64,000 nucleotides of DNA from Paractinoplanes atraurantiacus (GTDB lineage: Bacteria; Actinomycetota; Actinomycetes; Mycobacteriales; Micromonosporaceae). The notes below the pieces were generated by a model. It ran no database searches. It was not told the origin of the DNA and was given only the letters and a program-made list of their open reading frames with translations. The position numbers and the translations under genes were made by a program. Every line of letters starts with the position of its first letter. Position 1 is the stretch's first letter. The DNA lies in assembly GCF_900215205.1 (NCBI RefSeq), contig NZ_OBDY01000004.1, positions 106,348 through 170,347 on the forward strand. The letters run 5' to 3'. Shown here piece by piece: positions 35,558 to 44,229 of this stretch.

Positions 35558-37638
35558 GCTCCGGCGGCTACGAGGTCGACGTCACCGGCGGCCAGGGTGT
35601 CCAGGTCGGTTCGGGCAACACCCAGACCAACATTGGTGTGTACGCCCACAGGTTGCCACCGCCGCAGTCGGCGGGCCCAGGCGTGGTGGTCCACAACTTG
35701 CCGCGCCAGTCGGCGGTGTTCCTCGGTCGCGACCTACGGGTGCTCGCCGACCAGCTCGGCGGCGACGACGTGGGCGTGGTGGTCGGCCAGGCCGGCGCGG
35801 TGCACGGGCTGGGCGGCATCGGCAAGAGCGAGCTGGTCAACCACTACGCCCGTGAGTATCTGTCGCGGTACTCGCTGGTCTGGTGGATCACCGCCGACAA
35901 CATCGAGAACCTGAACCTGGGGCTGGCCGCACTGACCCGCCGACTGCACCCGGTGGCCACGCTGGCCGACGCGCAGGCGTGGGCGCTGGGGTGGCTGCAG
36001 GCCAACACGGGCTGGTTGCTGGTGCTCGACAACGTCGAGGACGTCAACGACATCGCCGACCTGCTGGGCGTCGTCGGCACCAACGGCCAGATCCTCGTGA
36101 CCACCCGCCGCGACCTGGGCGCGGCCCGCTGGGCGACGCTCGGGCTGACCCCGTTCCGGCTCGGCGTGCTGTCCCGGCCCGCCTCGATCGACCTGCTGAC
36201 CCGGCTGACCGGCCGCGCCGAAGACCGCGAGGGCGCCGACCGGCTGGCGGAAGACCTGGGAGATCTGCCGCTGGCGCTGGAGCAGGCCGCCGCCTATGTC
36301 AGCCAGCACGCCCGGATGAGCTTCGACGACTATCGCACGCTCCTGAGCAGCCAGTTCGCGCGCGTCGCGTCGGCCAGCGGCTTCGGCGGGAAAGACGACC
36401 GTGCCGTCTCCCTGGTGTGGACGTTGACCATGTCCACCATCACCGGGAAGAGCCCCCTCGCCGGCCAGATGATGGACGTGCTGGCCTGGCTGGCACCCGA
36501 CGACCTGCCCGACGAGGTTTTGGCTCCGCTCGCCGACGACCCCGCGGACATCGATGACGCCCTGGCCCTCCTGGCGTCCTACAGCATGCTCAACCAGGTC
36601 GACGGCATGGTGAGCGTGCACCGGCTCGTCCAGGCTGTAACCCGGCAGAGCCAGGAGAAGGCCGCCGAGGCCGCGCAGCTACACGCAACTGAGCTGCTGG
36701 CCAGGGCGCTCCCGAACGATCCCATCAACAATGTGCGCGGATGGCCACGATGGAGCACTCTGCTCCCCCACATCGACGCTCTCATCGCCGGCCTTTCCAG
36801 CGAACACCAAAACCAGCTCATCCTCCGCGTCGGTGATCGAGCGGCCACCTACCGGCAGTTGCAAGGCCAGACAAAAGCAGCGATCGACCAATTCGAACTG
36901 GTACTGGCCCACAGGCTGCGGATCGCAGGCGACGAGCACCGCACCACAATGGTGTCCCGGGCCAATCGCGCCAGCGCCTACCGGGAGGCCGGACGGCTGG
37001 AGGAAGCAATCCGCGAGTTCGAAAGCGTACTGGCCCAGAGCCGGCGGTTGCGGGGTCAGGAACACCTCGACACGCTGATCTGCCGGAGCAATCTCGCCAG
37101 CACCTACCAGGCAGCGGGACGGCTGAGAGAAGCAATCCCCGAATTCGAAAGCGCGCTGGCCGATAGTCGGCGTTTGCTGGGCGAGGAACATCCGGACACG
37201 CTGACCTTGTGGAACAACCTCGCCGGCGCCTACCGAACGGCGGGACGACTGGAAGAAGCAATCCGCGAATTCGAAAGCGTGCTGACCGAAAGTCGGCGTT
37301 TGCTGGGCGAGGAACATCCCACCACGCTGATCGCCCGGATCAACCTCGCCGGCACCCACCATGCAGCGGGACGACTGGAAGAAGCGATCCGCGGACTCGA
37401 AAGCGTGCTGGCAGACAGCCGGCAGTGGATGGGCGAGGACCACCCCAACACGCTGAGCGCGCGGAACAACCTCGCCAGTGCCTACCAGGCAGCGGGACGA
37501 CTGGAAGAAGCGATCCGCGAGTTCGAAAGTGTGCTGGCCGACCGGCGGAGGTTGCTGGGCGAGGACCACCCGAGCACGTTGATCTCGCGCGACAACCTGG
37601 CCTACGCCTATAAATTGGCGGGGCGGCCGGAAAGCTGA
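35554..37638 (+). CDS. NLR-like NB-ARC/TPR receptor with N-terminal RHIM-like motif
   Basis: 694 residues. Residues 6-26 hold YEVDVTGGQGVQVGSGNTQT, nearly identical to the C-terminal motif of the preceding protein. A STAND/NB-ARC ATPase follows: Walker A GLGGIGKS (85-92), Walker B WLLVLDNVED (about 154-163), sensor TTRR (183-186) and GDLPLALEQAA (236-246). The C-terminal 270 residues are kinesin-light-chain-type TPRs of 42 residues (AGRLEEAIREFESVL...). The last repeat is cut off after AGRPES. GTG 35554 overlaps the effector's TGA (GTGA). Ligand binding by the TPRs would permit oligomerisation and templating of the effector's amyloid motif (inference from bacterial and fungal NLR systems). 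Confidence 0.8.
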   Translation: MSSGGYEVDVTGGQGVQVGSGNTQTNIGVYAHRLPPPQSAGPGVVVHNLPRQSAVFLGRDLRVLADQLGGDDVGVVVGQAGAVHGLGGIGKSELVNHYAREYLSRYSLVWWITADNIENLNLGLAALTRRLHPVATLADAQAWALGWLQANTGWLLVLDNVEDVNDIADLLGVVGTNGQILVTTRRDLGAARWATLGLTPFRLGVLSRPASIDLLTRLTGRAEDREGADRLAEDLGDLPLALEQAAAYVSQHARMSFDDYRTLLSSQFARVASASGFGGKDDRAVSLVWTLTMSTITGKSPLAGQMMDVLAWLAPDDLPDEVLAPLADDPADIDDALALLASYSMLNQVDGMVSVHRLVQAVTRQSQEKAAEAAQLHATELLARALPNDPINNVRGWPRWSTLLPHIDALIAGLSSEHQNQLILRVGDRAATYRQLQGQTKAAIDQFELVLAHRLRIAGDEHRTTMVSRANRASAYREAGRLEEAIREFESVLAQSRRLRGQEHLDTLICRSNLASTYQAAGRLREAIPEFESALADSRRLLGEEHPDTLTLWNNLAGAYRTAGRLEEAIREFESVLTESRRLLGEEHPTTLIARINLAGTHHAAGRLEEAIRGLESVLADSRQWMGEDHPNTLSARNNLASAYQAAGRLEEAIREFESVLADRRRLLGEDHPSTLISRDNLAYAYKLAGRPES
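36991..37638 (+). repeat. 126-bp coding repeats (TPR array) of the NLR gene
   Basis: The start of the GRLEEAI segment recurs at 36991, 37117, 37243, 37369, 37495 and 37621, exactly 126 bp apart. Nucleotide identity is high, especially between the third to fifth units. The sixth unit is truncated, with a stop six codons in. The regular spacing and conservation suggest unit gain and loss by recombination, as in eukaryotic and fungal NLR sensors. Confidence 0.85.
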
Positions 37639-37693
37639 AGCGGCGGCCACGCCGGCCATGTGCCGGGCATGACCACCGCTTCGCGGGCCTCGA

Positions 37694-39793
37694 TCAGAAC
37701 AGGCGGCCCAGACGCAGGAAGACCGTTTCGCCAGTCGCGTCGTCGAGGGCGTCGTTGTCGGTTACCGCGTAGGCCTGGCCGTTGCCGGTGATGGCCAAGC
37801 CCTCGACCTTGTCCTGCACCCAGCCGTTGTCGGCCTTCAAAGCCGGCAGCAGATCCTTGACCAGCTTCTTCTTCACCGTGGGGACGCCCGTCCACGTCGC
37901 CGGGACGTCGAACTTGTAGACCTTCTTGATGGCGGCCTGCGGGCCCCTCTGGTTGTCGCGCTCGATCACCGCGAACGTGTTGCTGTCGACCGCCACCAGC
38001 TCGGAGAGGCCGGTCCAGCCCAGCGGGGCCGCGTCGAGCGGGTAGGCCAGCCACGACCAGGTGGACTTGACCAGGTCGTACCGGCCGATGCGTACGACAT
38101 TAGTGGGGTCTGTTTTCAGCGGGCGCTGGATGGCCACCCACACCGCGCCGTTGGTCTCGGCCACGCCCTCGAAGCCGTTTGTGGTCACGGCGGCGGCGAT
38201 GTCGGCGGGCAGCGGGATCTCCTGCTGTACGGCGCCACGCGCGTCCAGGCGCACGAGCAGGTTCGGCGTTGAGGACGAGCCTTCGACGCCCAGCCAGTAG
38301 CCGCCGTTCTTGCGTGCGGCGATGCCCTCCGCGTCGTACCCAATCGGCTCGTTGTTCTTCGTCACCGTGAGCTGCTTGGTGATCTTGGCGGGACTCTCAG
38401 AGACCGAGAGAGTCAAGATCCGGGTCGGGGTGTACGCCGAGTCGGTCACCGAGACCAGCTTGTCCCGCGTGCCGGGGACCGCGGAGAGGGCCGACAGCGT
38501 GCCGAACGGGATCTCGTTCTTCGACACGATGGACGGGAAGCCCGCCTTGCCGACCCCGTAGATGTTCAGTGAGCCGCGGATGTTCGCGTCGGGGATCTCC
38601 TCCTCGCTGGAGATGATCACCAGGCCGCGGGACGGCACCGCGACGACGCCCTCGGGGCCGTTCGAGGTCGGCAGGAGCTGCTGGAATTTCGGCTTGCGCG
38701 GGTTCGACACGTCGTACACCGCGGTGAAGTTGCCGCGCTCGGCGTTGACGAAGACGTACGGGGTGCCGTTGATGCGGGCGAAGGCCACGTTCTCGGGCTC
38801 GATCCCCTTGGCGTCCGAGCGCTTGTCCGGGTAGAGGCCGTGCTCGACCGCGATGTGCTCGAGCGTGTTGCCGGCGTCCCAGACGACCCTGCCGTCGCGG
38901 GAGAAGATCGTCCAGCCGCGGCTGCCGCCCTCGTAGTCGCCCTCGTTGGCCGAGGCGAAGTAGTCGTCGGAGATCCAGGCGACGCCGTCGGGCTCACGCT
39001 TGGCGGTGATCGTGCCGTCCAGCGTGATGTTGTCGTCGTCCTTGGTGTCCACCTCGGAGACGGTGACCTGGCCGGCGTCGAACTGGCGGAGGACCTTCTT
39101 GGTGGCCAGCGAGACGATCGCGATCTCATTGTTCTCCTGCAACGAGAGCACGGCCTCGTCGCGGGAGTTGATGCTGACGTACTCGGGCTCGGGGTCGACG
39201 CCCGCGAGCGCGAGCTTGGTGAGTTTCCACGTTCTGGTGTCGATCACCACGAGGTAGCCGGCGGGCAGCTGCGGGAGCTGGCCGTCGTTGACGTCCTCGT
39301 CGCGCTCGTTTTCGATCGCGACGGCGATGTAGCGGCCGCTCGGCGCGACGGCGACCGAGTCGGGCTGGCCGCCCAGGTCGAGCTCGCGCACCACCTTGCG
39401 GCTGCGGTCGTCGATGACGACGAGCTTGCCGGACGGGTCGGTAAAGCTGGCCCGGGTGTTCACGCCGGCCAGCAGCAGGTGGCCGAGGTGCGCCACCGAG
39501 GTGGGCTCGCCCCCGACGGCCAGGGTGCCCTTCGGCTTCGGCCGGGACGGGTTGGTGATGTCGACGAAGCCGAGGCGCTTGCCGGGGCTGTCGGTGTAGA
39601 CGACCGTACGGCCGTCCTCGGTCACCGTGGAGATCTCCGCGGCGGCCGTGTCGTCGATCGACGAGTTCAGATACGCGGGGAACGTGGCGAGGCGCTGGAA
39701 CTCCGTCTTCGGGCCGTGCGCGGACGCGGGCGTGACATTTATGGCGGCCACAGCCGCTACACCCAGGAGAGCGATTGCCGAGCGTTTGGACAT
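37694..39793 (-). CDS. Secreted esterase-like/phytase-family beta-propeller protein
   Basis: 699 residues with a Sec signal peptide (MSKRSAIALLGVAAVAAINVTPASA). The first half is a WD/YVTN-like propeller (FVDITNPSRP, GQPDSVAVAPSGRYIAVAIEN, EPDGVAWISDDYFASANEGD). The C-terminal half (from about residue 400) resembles the esterase-like activity of phytase family: YDAEGIAARKNGGYWLG, GFEGVAETNG, KVEGLAITGNGQAYAVTDND. Exported; a phosphatase or phytase-like role is possible but catalytic residues cannot be assigned here. It stands alone between the NLR gene and the mannosyltransferases. Confidence 0.78.
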   Translation of the reverse strand: MSKRSAIALLGVAAVAAINVTPASAHGPKTEFQRLATFPAYLNSSIDDTAAAEISTVTEDGRTVVYTDSPGKRLGFVDITNPSRPKPKGTLAVGGEPTSVAHLGHLLLAGVNTRASFTDPSGKLVVIDDRSRKVVRELDLGGQPDSVAVAPSGRYIAVAIENERDEDVNDGQLPQLPAGYLVVIDTRTWKLTKLALAGVDPEPEYVSINSRDEAVLSLQENNEIAIVSLATKKVLRQFDAGQVTVSEVDTKDDDNITLDGTITAKREPDGVAWISDDYFASANEGDYEGGSRGWTIFSRDGRVVWDAGNTLEHIAVEHGLYPDKRSDAKGIEPENVAFARINGTPYVFVNAERGNFTAVYDVSNPRKPKFQQLLPTSNGPEGVVAVPSRGLVIISSEEEIPDANIRGSLNIYGVGKAGFPSIVSKNEIPFGTLSALSAVPGTRDKLVSVTDSAYTPTRILTLSVSESPAKITKQLTVTKNNEPIGYDAEGIAARKNGGYWLGVEGSSSTPNLLVRLDARGAVQQEIPLPADIAAAVTTNGFEGVAETNGAVWVAIQRPLKTDPTNVVRIGRYDLVKSTWSWLAYPLDAAPLGWTGLSELVAVDSNTFAVIERDNQRGPQAAIKKVYKFDVPATWTGVPTVKKKLVKDLLPALKADNGWVQDKVEGLAITGNGQAYAVTDNDALDDATGETVFLRLGRLF

Positions 39794-39802
39794 GCTCTCT
39801 GG

Positions 39803-40966
39803 CTACGCGACGATCTTGTCCTCTTCGTGGACGGGAAGCGAACGACGGGTGCCGATGGGTGTCCAGATCAGCAGGGCCAGGCTGAACCAGACATAGAAGT
39901 TGCCGCCGATCAGCTCCAGCGGCGGCCGCGGCCTCTTCTCCCACAGCCAGGTCAACCGCGAGGTCATGATGATGTACGCGGCCCCGCCGAGCCACAGGGG
40001 CCGCTTGTCCGTTCCGGACAGTCCGGCGTCGACGCAGCGCACGATGGCCGGAATGAGCCAGACGCAGTGGTGGATCCAGGTGACCGGGCTGATCAGGCAC
40101 CCGAGGACGCCGGTCAGGGCGAGCCCGCCCATGATGTCGTCCGGCTCCTGGCGGACCCGCCAGGCCCAACCGGCGAGGGTCAGGAGTACGCAGACGAGCC
40201 AGACCTTGGACTCGGCCTGGTCGATGGGCAGCCGGGCCAGGAAGCCACGCTCGGACTGGTTGGACAGGAACGAGAGGACACCGACCCGGTTGGTGTCCCA
40301 CAGGGCGGAGGTCCAGAACTCGCGGGACTCGTCCGGGAAGACCGCGGCGGCCACGAGGGTCACGCCGGCGGCGGTGCCGGAGGCGGTGATCGCCGCGCGC
40401 CACCGGCGGGTGATCAGCAGGTAGAGGATGAAGACGCCCGGGGTCAGCTTGATCGCGGTGGCCAGGCCGATGCCGACGCCGGCCCACCTGCGGCCCTTGG
40501 CCAGGCCGAGCAGCAGGTCACCGGCGACCAGCGTGAGCAGCAGCGTGTTGACCTGCCCGAAGGTGATCGTCTCGCGCACCGGCTCGAAGGCGATGGCCAG
40601 GCACACGGCGATCGCGAAGGCGAACCAGACGGTCCAGCCCTTGCGCTTGATCAGCGGCGACACGAACCACCAGGTGAGCAGCGCGGTGGTCAGCACGGTG
40701 GCGATCACGGCGATCACGACGACGGCGCCGAACGGCAGGAACGCCATCGGCGCCATCACCAGCCCGGCGAAGGGCGGATAGGTGAAGCCGTACGGGGTTC
40801 CGGGGCGCAGCCAGTCGTAGACCATGCCGCCGTCGCCGCGGAACCAGTACTGGATCGCGCCGTAGTAGACCTTCGAGTCAAAGTACCCGTTGCGCGTCTC
40901 AGCCAGGTAGACGATGAACAGCGCGATCAGCGCCAGGACCGCGACTATTCCGATTTTTCGCTTCAT
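39803..40966 (-). CDS. GT87-type mannosyltransferase (DUF2029)
   Basis: 387 residues, about ten membrane helices. The first periplasmic loop (YFDSKVYYGAIQYWF...YGFTYPPFAGLVMAP) contains the acidic and FTYPPF motifs of polyprenol-phosphate-mannose-dependent alpha-1,2-mannosyltransferases of the GT-C superfamily. It would extend lipomannan/arabinomannan-like cell-envelope glycans using lipid-linked mannose outside the membrane. Its start lies inside the 3' end of the MptB-like gene (68-bp overlap), so the two are translationally coupled. Confidence 0.82.
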   Translation of the reverse strand: MKRKIGIVAVLALIALFIVYLAETRNGYFDSKVYYGAIQYWFRGDGGMVYDWLRPGTPYGFTYPPFAGLVMAPMAFLPFGAVVVIAVIATVLTTALLTWWFVSPLIKRKGWTVWFAFAIAVCLAIAFEPVRETITFGQVNTLLLTLVAGDLLLGLAKGRRWAGVGIGLATAIKLTPGVFILYLLITRRWRAAITASGTAAGVTLVAAAVFPDESREFWTSALWDTNRVGVLSFLSNQSERGFLARLPIDQAESKVWLVCVLLTLAGWAWRVRQEPDDIMGGLALTGVLGCLISPVTWIHHCVWLIPAIVRCVDAGLSGTDKRPLWLGGAAYIIMTSRLTWLWEKRPRPPLELIGGNFYVWFSLALLIWTPIGTRRSLPVHEEDKIVA

Positions 40967-42296
40967 GTAGTGCTTTCCACGCTAAATAGATTACGAAGGC
41001 CGTCATGAGGATCGCGCCCTGGGCCTTCACGGCGAGGGCCAGGTTGTAGCCGTCGGGCAGACAGAGGGCGGCGGCGACGGCGCAGGGGACGACCAGCCAG
41101 CGCAGGTGGTCGTGCAGGGAGGCGGCCAGGACGGGGAGCGCCCAGACGGCGTACCAAGGATGGAAGACGGGCGAGAGAAGGACCGTCGCGGCGAGGGCGT
41201 AGCCGGTGTAGAGCAGAGGGTCGCGGAGGCGGGCGCGCCACCAGAGCAGGACGAGGACGACGGCCAGGACGGCGATGCCGACGACCCGGGTGACGGGGAC
41301 GGCGTCAGGGCCGAAGAGGTCGATGGTCATGCCGATGGCGGTGGCGGGCGAGGTCCATTGAACGGAGGCGCCGCTGCCGGCCAGGCCGGTGATCCAGCCG
41401 AAGCCCCGCCCGGAGATCAGGGACGCCGCGGCCAGCGCCACCAGCACCCCGGCCACGAGCTCAGCCCCGGCCCGCAGGTACCCGGATGTACGCGATCGCA
41501 GCGCCAACCAGAAGGCGAACGGCACCACCACAACCGCAGTAGCCTTCACCCCGATCGCCAACCCGAGCAGCAGCCCCGCCGCCCACGTCAGGCGACTGCC
41601 CAGCGCCACAGCCAGCCCCGCCACCACGAAGCCGACCATCACCGCGTCGTTGTGGGCCCCCGAGATCAGATGGATCGGAATCAGCGGGCAGGCCAGCGTC
41701 AACCACACGGCACGACCGAGAGGTACGCCCGAGTGCCGCGCCAACGTCGGCAGGCACAGCGCGATCAGCACCACGCCGAGCAGAGCAATGACCCTCAACG
41801 CCGCCAGGGTGCCGGTCAGCGAGCCCCCCACCTTGACCGCCAAGCCCGCCAACAGCAGGAACACCGGCCCGTACGGGGCGGGCGACGACAACCACGTAGG
41901 CGCCACGGCCGTAGCCCACGGGCAGCCGAGGTCGGTCACCCCGCCCGCGTACGGGTCCAGGCCCGCCGATTGCTGCCAGCCCTGACAGGCGTACGAGAAA
42001 GCGTCATAGCTCCCGAGCGGAAGAAACGGCAGCAGCGGAACCGCCCACAGGGCCGCCGTGACGTACGCCCACCGTGCCGTCGGCGCCAGGCGGACACCGA
42101 CCACCCACGCGCCGATGATCAGGAGCGTGCCGAGCAGCCAGGCGAGCGGGAGCGCGACGCCGTTCTCGCCGGCGAAAATCGTGCGCGGCGTCACTGTGGG
42201 CTCCCACGGGCTGCTGGCGCCGCCGAGCCAGGCGGCCACCGCCAGCAGCAGACTTCCTGCCAGGCCCACATATCGGACGGCGGTGGGGCGGGGCAT
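40899..42296 (-). CDS. MptB-like alpha-1,6-mannosyltransferase
   Basis: 465 residues and about twelve membrane helices. The GSYDAFSYACQGWQQSAGLDPY loop followed by SSPAPYGPVFLLLAG fits the polyprenol-phosphomannose-dependent alpha-1,6-mannosyltransferase (MptA/MptB) group, which builds the mannan backbone. ATG 42296 is chosen because the longer frame runs through the divergent promoter. It is cotranscribed with the GT87 gene and divergent from another polytopic protein at 42346. Confidence 0.8.
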   Translation of the reverse strand: MPRPTAVRYVGLAGSLLLAVAAWLGGASSPWEPTVTPRTIFAGENGVALPLAWLLGTLLIIGAWVVGVRLAPTARWAYVTAALWAVPLLPFLPLGSYDAFSYACQGWQQSAGLDPYAGGVTDLGCPWATAVAPTWLSSPAPYGPVFLLLAGLAVKVGGSLTGTLAALRVIALLGVVLIALCLPTLARHSGVPLGRAVWLTLACPLIPIHLISGAHNDAVMVGFVVAGLAVALGSRLTWAAGLLLGLAIGVKATAVVVVPFAFWLALRSRTSGYLRAGAELVAGVLVALAAASLISGRGFGWITGLAGSGASVQWTSPATAIGMTIDLFGPDAVPVTRVVGIAVLAVVLVLLWWRARLRDPLLYTGYALAATVLLSPVFHPWYAVWALPVLAASLHDHLRWLVVPCAVAAALCLPDGYNLALAVKAQGAILMTAFVIYLAWKALHEAKNRNSRGPGADRAVHRLPG

Positions 42297-42345
42297 GGCG
42301 AGCACCCTACCGTGACTCGCTGCGACGCCGGGTAGGGTCGGGCGC

Positions 42346-43998
42346 GTGTGGGCTCGGCACCGGCTGGAGTGGGTCACCGCCGTGGTCGCGGCGGTGCTGG
42401 GTGCCGTCTATCTGCTGCTGCCCCCGATGGGCTCCGATCTGGCCGCCCAGGTCGCCCGGGCCGAGTTCTTCGCCGATCACGGCTACACCCCGATCGACCT
42501 GCGGTGGTACGCCGGCGTCGACCAACTGGGCTACAGCCTGGTCTCTCAGCCGGTCATGGCTTTATTGGGTGTACGCCTGACCGGCGCCCTGTCTCTCGTC
42601 GGCGCCTCCGTCCTGTTCGCCGTGCTGCTGCGCGACACCAAGGCGCCTCGCCCCTGGCTGGGCGCTCTGGCCGGCACCGTCTGCATCGCGGGAAATCTGG
42701 CCAGCGGCCGGGTCACGTACGGACTCGGGGTATTTTTCGGACTTGCCGCCCTGGTCCTGGTGACTCGCCGTCGAGCGTGGCTGGCCGCGATCCCCGCCTT
42801 GCTGGCCGGAGCCACCAGCCCGGTGGCCGGCCTGTTCCTGGGCCTGGCCGGGGTGGCCCTGGCCGTGAGCGGCCGCCTCCAGCCGCCGACGTCCAGCGCG
42901 GGTGAAGAGCAAGAGAGAACCACGGCGTACGGCCCGGTCGCGCGCGGGCTTCTGATCGCTGTGCCGGCCGCGATCCCCTTGGCGGCCCTGTCTCTGTTCT
43001 TCGGGGATGGCGGCTGGATGAACATCAGCCGCACCGACACCTTCCGGGCCGTGGTGGCGAGCCTGGCCGTGGCCCTCTTCGTCCCGCGCCGCCCGGTGCG
43101 CGTGGCCGCGTTGCTGTCGGCGGCCGGCGTGCTCACATCCGCCCTGATCCACACTCCCGTGGGCCTCAACGCGACCCGCCTCGCCGTGATGTTCACCCTG
43201 CCGCTCCTGGCCGCCTACGCGACGTGGCCCTGGCACCCCGCCCGCCGGCCGACAGCGCCCCCAGCCCTCGCCGAACCGGCCGCGCCCTGGGCTGCGTCCG
43301 CGCGGGCCATGCCGCTGTGGGCCGTCGCGCTCCTTCTGGCGGTGGCCTGCTGGTGGCAGCCACCCGTCGTGACCGGCGACATCCGGGACATGGGCAACCC
43401 CACGGCCGAGCGGAGCTACTTCACCCCCCTGCTCGACCGGCTCGCTCAGGAGAAGCTGACCGGACGGGTCGAGATCCCTTCGACGCGGGACTACTGGGAG
43501 GCCGCCCACATGGGCGACGTCCCGCTGGCCCGGGGCTGGCTGCGCCAAGCCGACATCGCCCGCAACCCCCTGTTTTTCACCGACATTCCCGGCACATCGG
43601 GTACGGGGGTTCCGCTCACCGCCGACACCTACCGCGCCTGGCTCGACGAGCTGGCGGTGCAGTTCGTGGCCGTCCCCGACGCCGAGCTGACCTGGTCGGG
43701 CCGGCCCGAGGCGGCGCTGATCGCGGGCGGCCTCCCCTATCTGACGCAGGTCTGGAGCGGAGACCATTGGCGTCTGTACGCGGTGAGCGACGCCCGCCCG
43801 CTCGTAGGCGCCCCCGCCACCCTGGTCACCCAGACCGCCGGCGCGATCACCTTCGACGCGCCCGTCGTCGGCGACGTGGTTCTCCGCGTCCGCTTCTCCC
43901 GCTGGCTCACCGCCTCGAACGGCGCCGTGGTCGACCGCGACGGCGACTGGGTCCGCGTCCACATCCCCACACCAGGCCGCTACACACTGACCAGCTGA
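42346..43998 (+). CDS. Polytopic membrane protein, GT-C-like
   Basis: 550 residues with about eleven membrane helices and a C-terminal soluble domain. The first extracytoplasmic loop (VARAEFFADHGYTPIDLRWYAGVDQLGYSLVSQP) has the acidic-then-tyrosine arrangement seen in GT-C-like membrane proteins. The tail (from about residue 360) includes IPSTRDYWEAAHM and FDAPVVGDVVLRVRFSRWL. It is a conserved actinobacterial type, often loosely named transporter. A link to mannan assembly is suggested only by the divergent mannosyltransferases 49 bp away. GTG 42346 is used. Confidence 0.7.
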   Translation: MWARHRLEWVTAVVAAVLGAVYLLLPPMGSDLAAQVARAEFFADHGYTPIDLRWYAGVDQLGYSLVSQPVMALLGVRLTGALSLVGASVLFAVLLRDTKAPRPWLGALAGTVCIAGNLASGRVTYGLGVFFGLAALVLVTRRRAWLAAIPALLAGATSPVAGLFLGLAGVALAVSGRLQPPTSSAGEEQERTTAYGPVARGLLIAVPAAIPLAALSLFFGDGGWMNISRTDTFRAVVASLAVALFVPRRPVRVAALLSAAGVLTSALIHTPVGLNATRLAVMFTLPLLAAYATWPWHPARRPTAPPALAEPAAPWAASARAMPLWAVALLLAVACWWQPPVVTGDIRDMGNPTAERSYFTPLLDRLAQEKLTGRVEIPSTRDYWEAAHMGDVPLARGWLRQADIARNPLFFTDIPGTSGTGVPLTADTYRAWLDELAVQFVAVPDAELTWSGRPEAALIAGGLPYLTQVWSGDHWRLYAVSDARPLVGAPATLVTQTAGAITFDAPVVGDVVLRVRFSRWLTASNGAVVDRDGDWVRVHIPTPGRYTLTS

Positions 43999-44038
43999 AG
44001 CGCGCCCCGCACCTCGCGCTCCAACGGCCTCGCCGGCG

Positions 44039-44076
44039 TAAATTCGGATGCTTCCGCGCCCGGCGCTCGATAACCT
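44039..44076 (+). promoter_or_regulatory. Candidate (WhiB7-type) promoter of the ABC-F leader
   Basis: TAACCT at 44071-44076 is a good -10 and lies 7 nt before the leader-peptide ATG, implying a leaderless transcript. A TAAATT block at 44039-44044 sits just upstream of the -35 region in otherwise GC-rich DNA. WhiB7-dependent antibiotic-stress promoters have such an AT block upstream of a weak -35. The -35 itself is poor, as expected for an activated promoter. WhiB7 involvement is inference. Confidence 0.4.
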
Positions 44077-44083
44077 TGCCGCC

Positions 44084-44128
44084 ATGCACACAGGCATCGC
44101 GTTCATGAGGTTGCGCACCCGCCGCTGA
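44084..44128 (+). CDS. Leader peptide with MRLR macrolide-stall motif
   Basis: A 14-codon frame encoding [14 protein letters not shown], with its stop inside the first attenuator hairpin. The MRLR segment is the arrest motif of the ErmD-type resistance leader peptide (MTHSMRLR...), an R-X-R class at which macrolide-bound ribosomes stall. It sits about 100 nt upstream of an antibiotic-resistance-type ABC-F gene and directly after a -10 box. Stalling at the RLR codons would block the first hairpin and reorganise the leader. Function is inferred from motif and context. Confidence 0.65.
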   Translation: MHTGIAFMRLRTRR

Positions 44129-44223
44129 CGGCGGCGCACCTCCTTCTTCTGTCGCCGCCGTCCCGGTTCCCGGCCGGAGCGGCCGTTCGACGCTGCCCCG
44201 GCTCCCTTTCCGAGCTGCGGAGC
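44119..44223 (+). promoter_or_regulatory. Attenuator hairpins upstream of ABC-F gene
   Basis: CCGCCG (44119-44124) pairs with CGGCGG (44129-44134), spanning the leader stop codon. The competing helix CGGCGGCG (44129-44136) with CGCCGCCG (44153-44160) shares the middle segment. Further downstream GCTCC (44201-44205) can pair with GGAGC (44219-44223), covering the GGAG ribosome site of the ABC-F gene. Mutually exclusive stems plus ribosome-site masking are the design of ribosome-mediated attenuators. No U-tract was seen, so control may be mainly translational. Confidence 0.55.
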
Positions 44224-44229
44224 TTCCCT

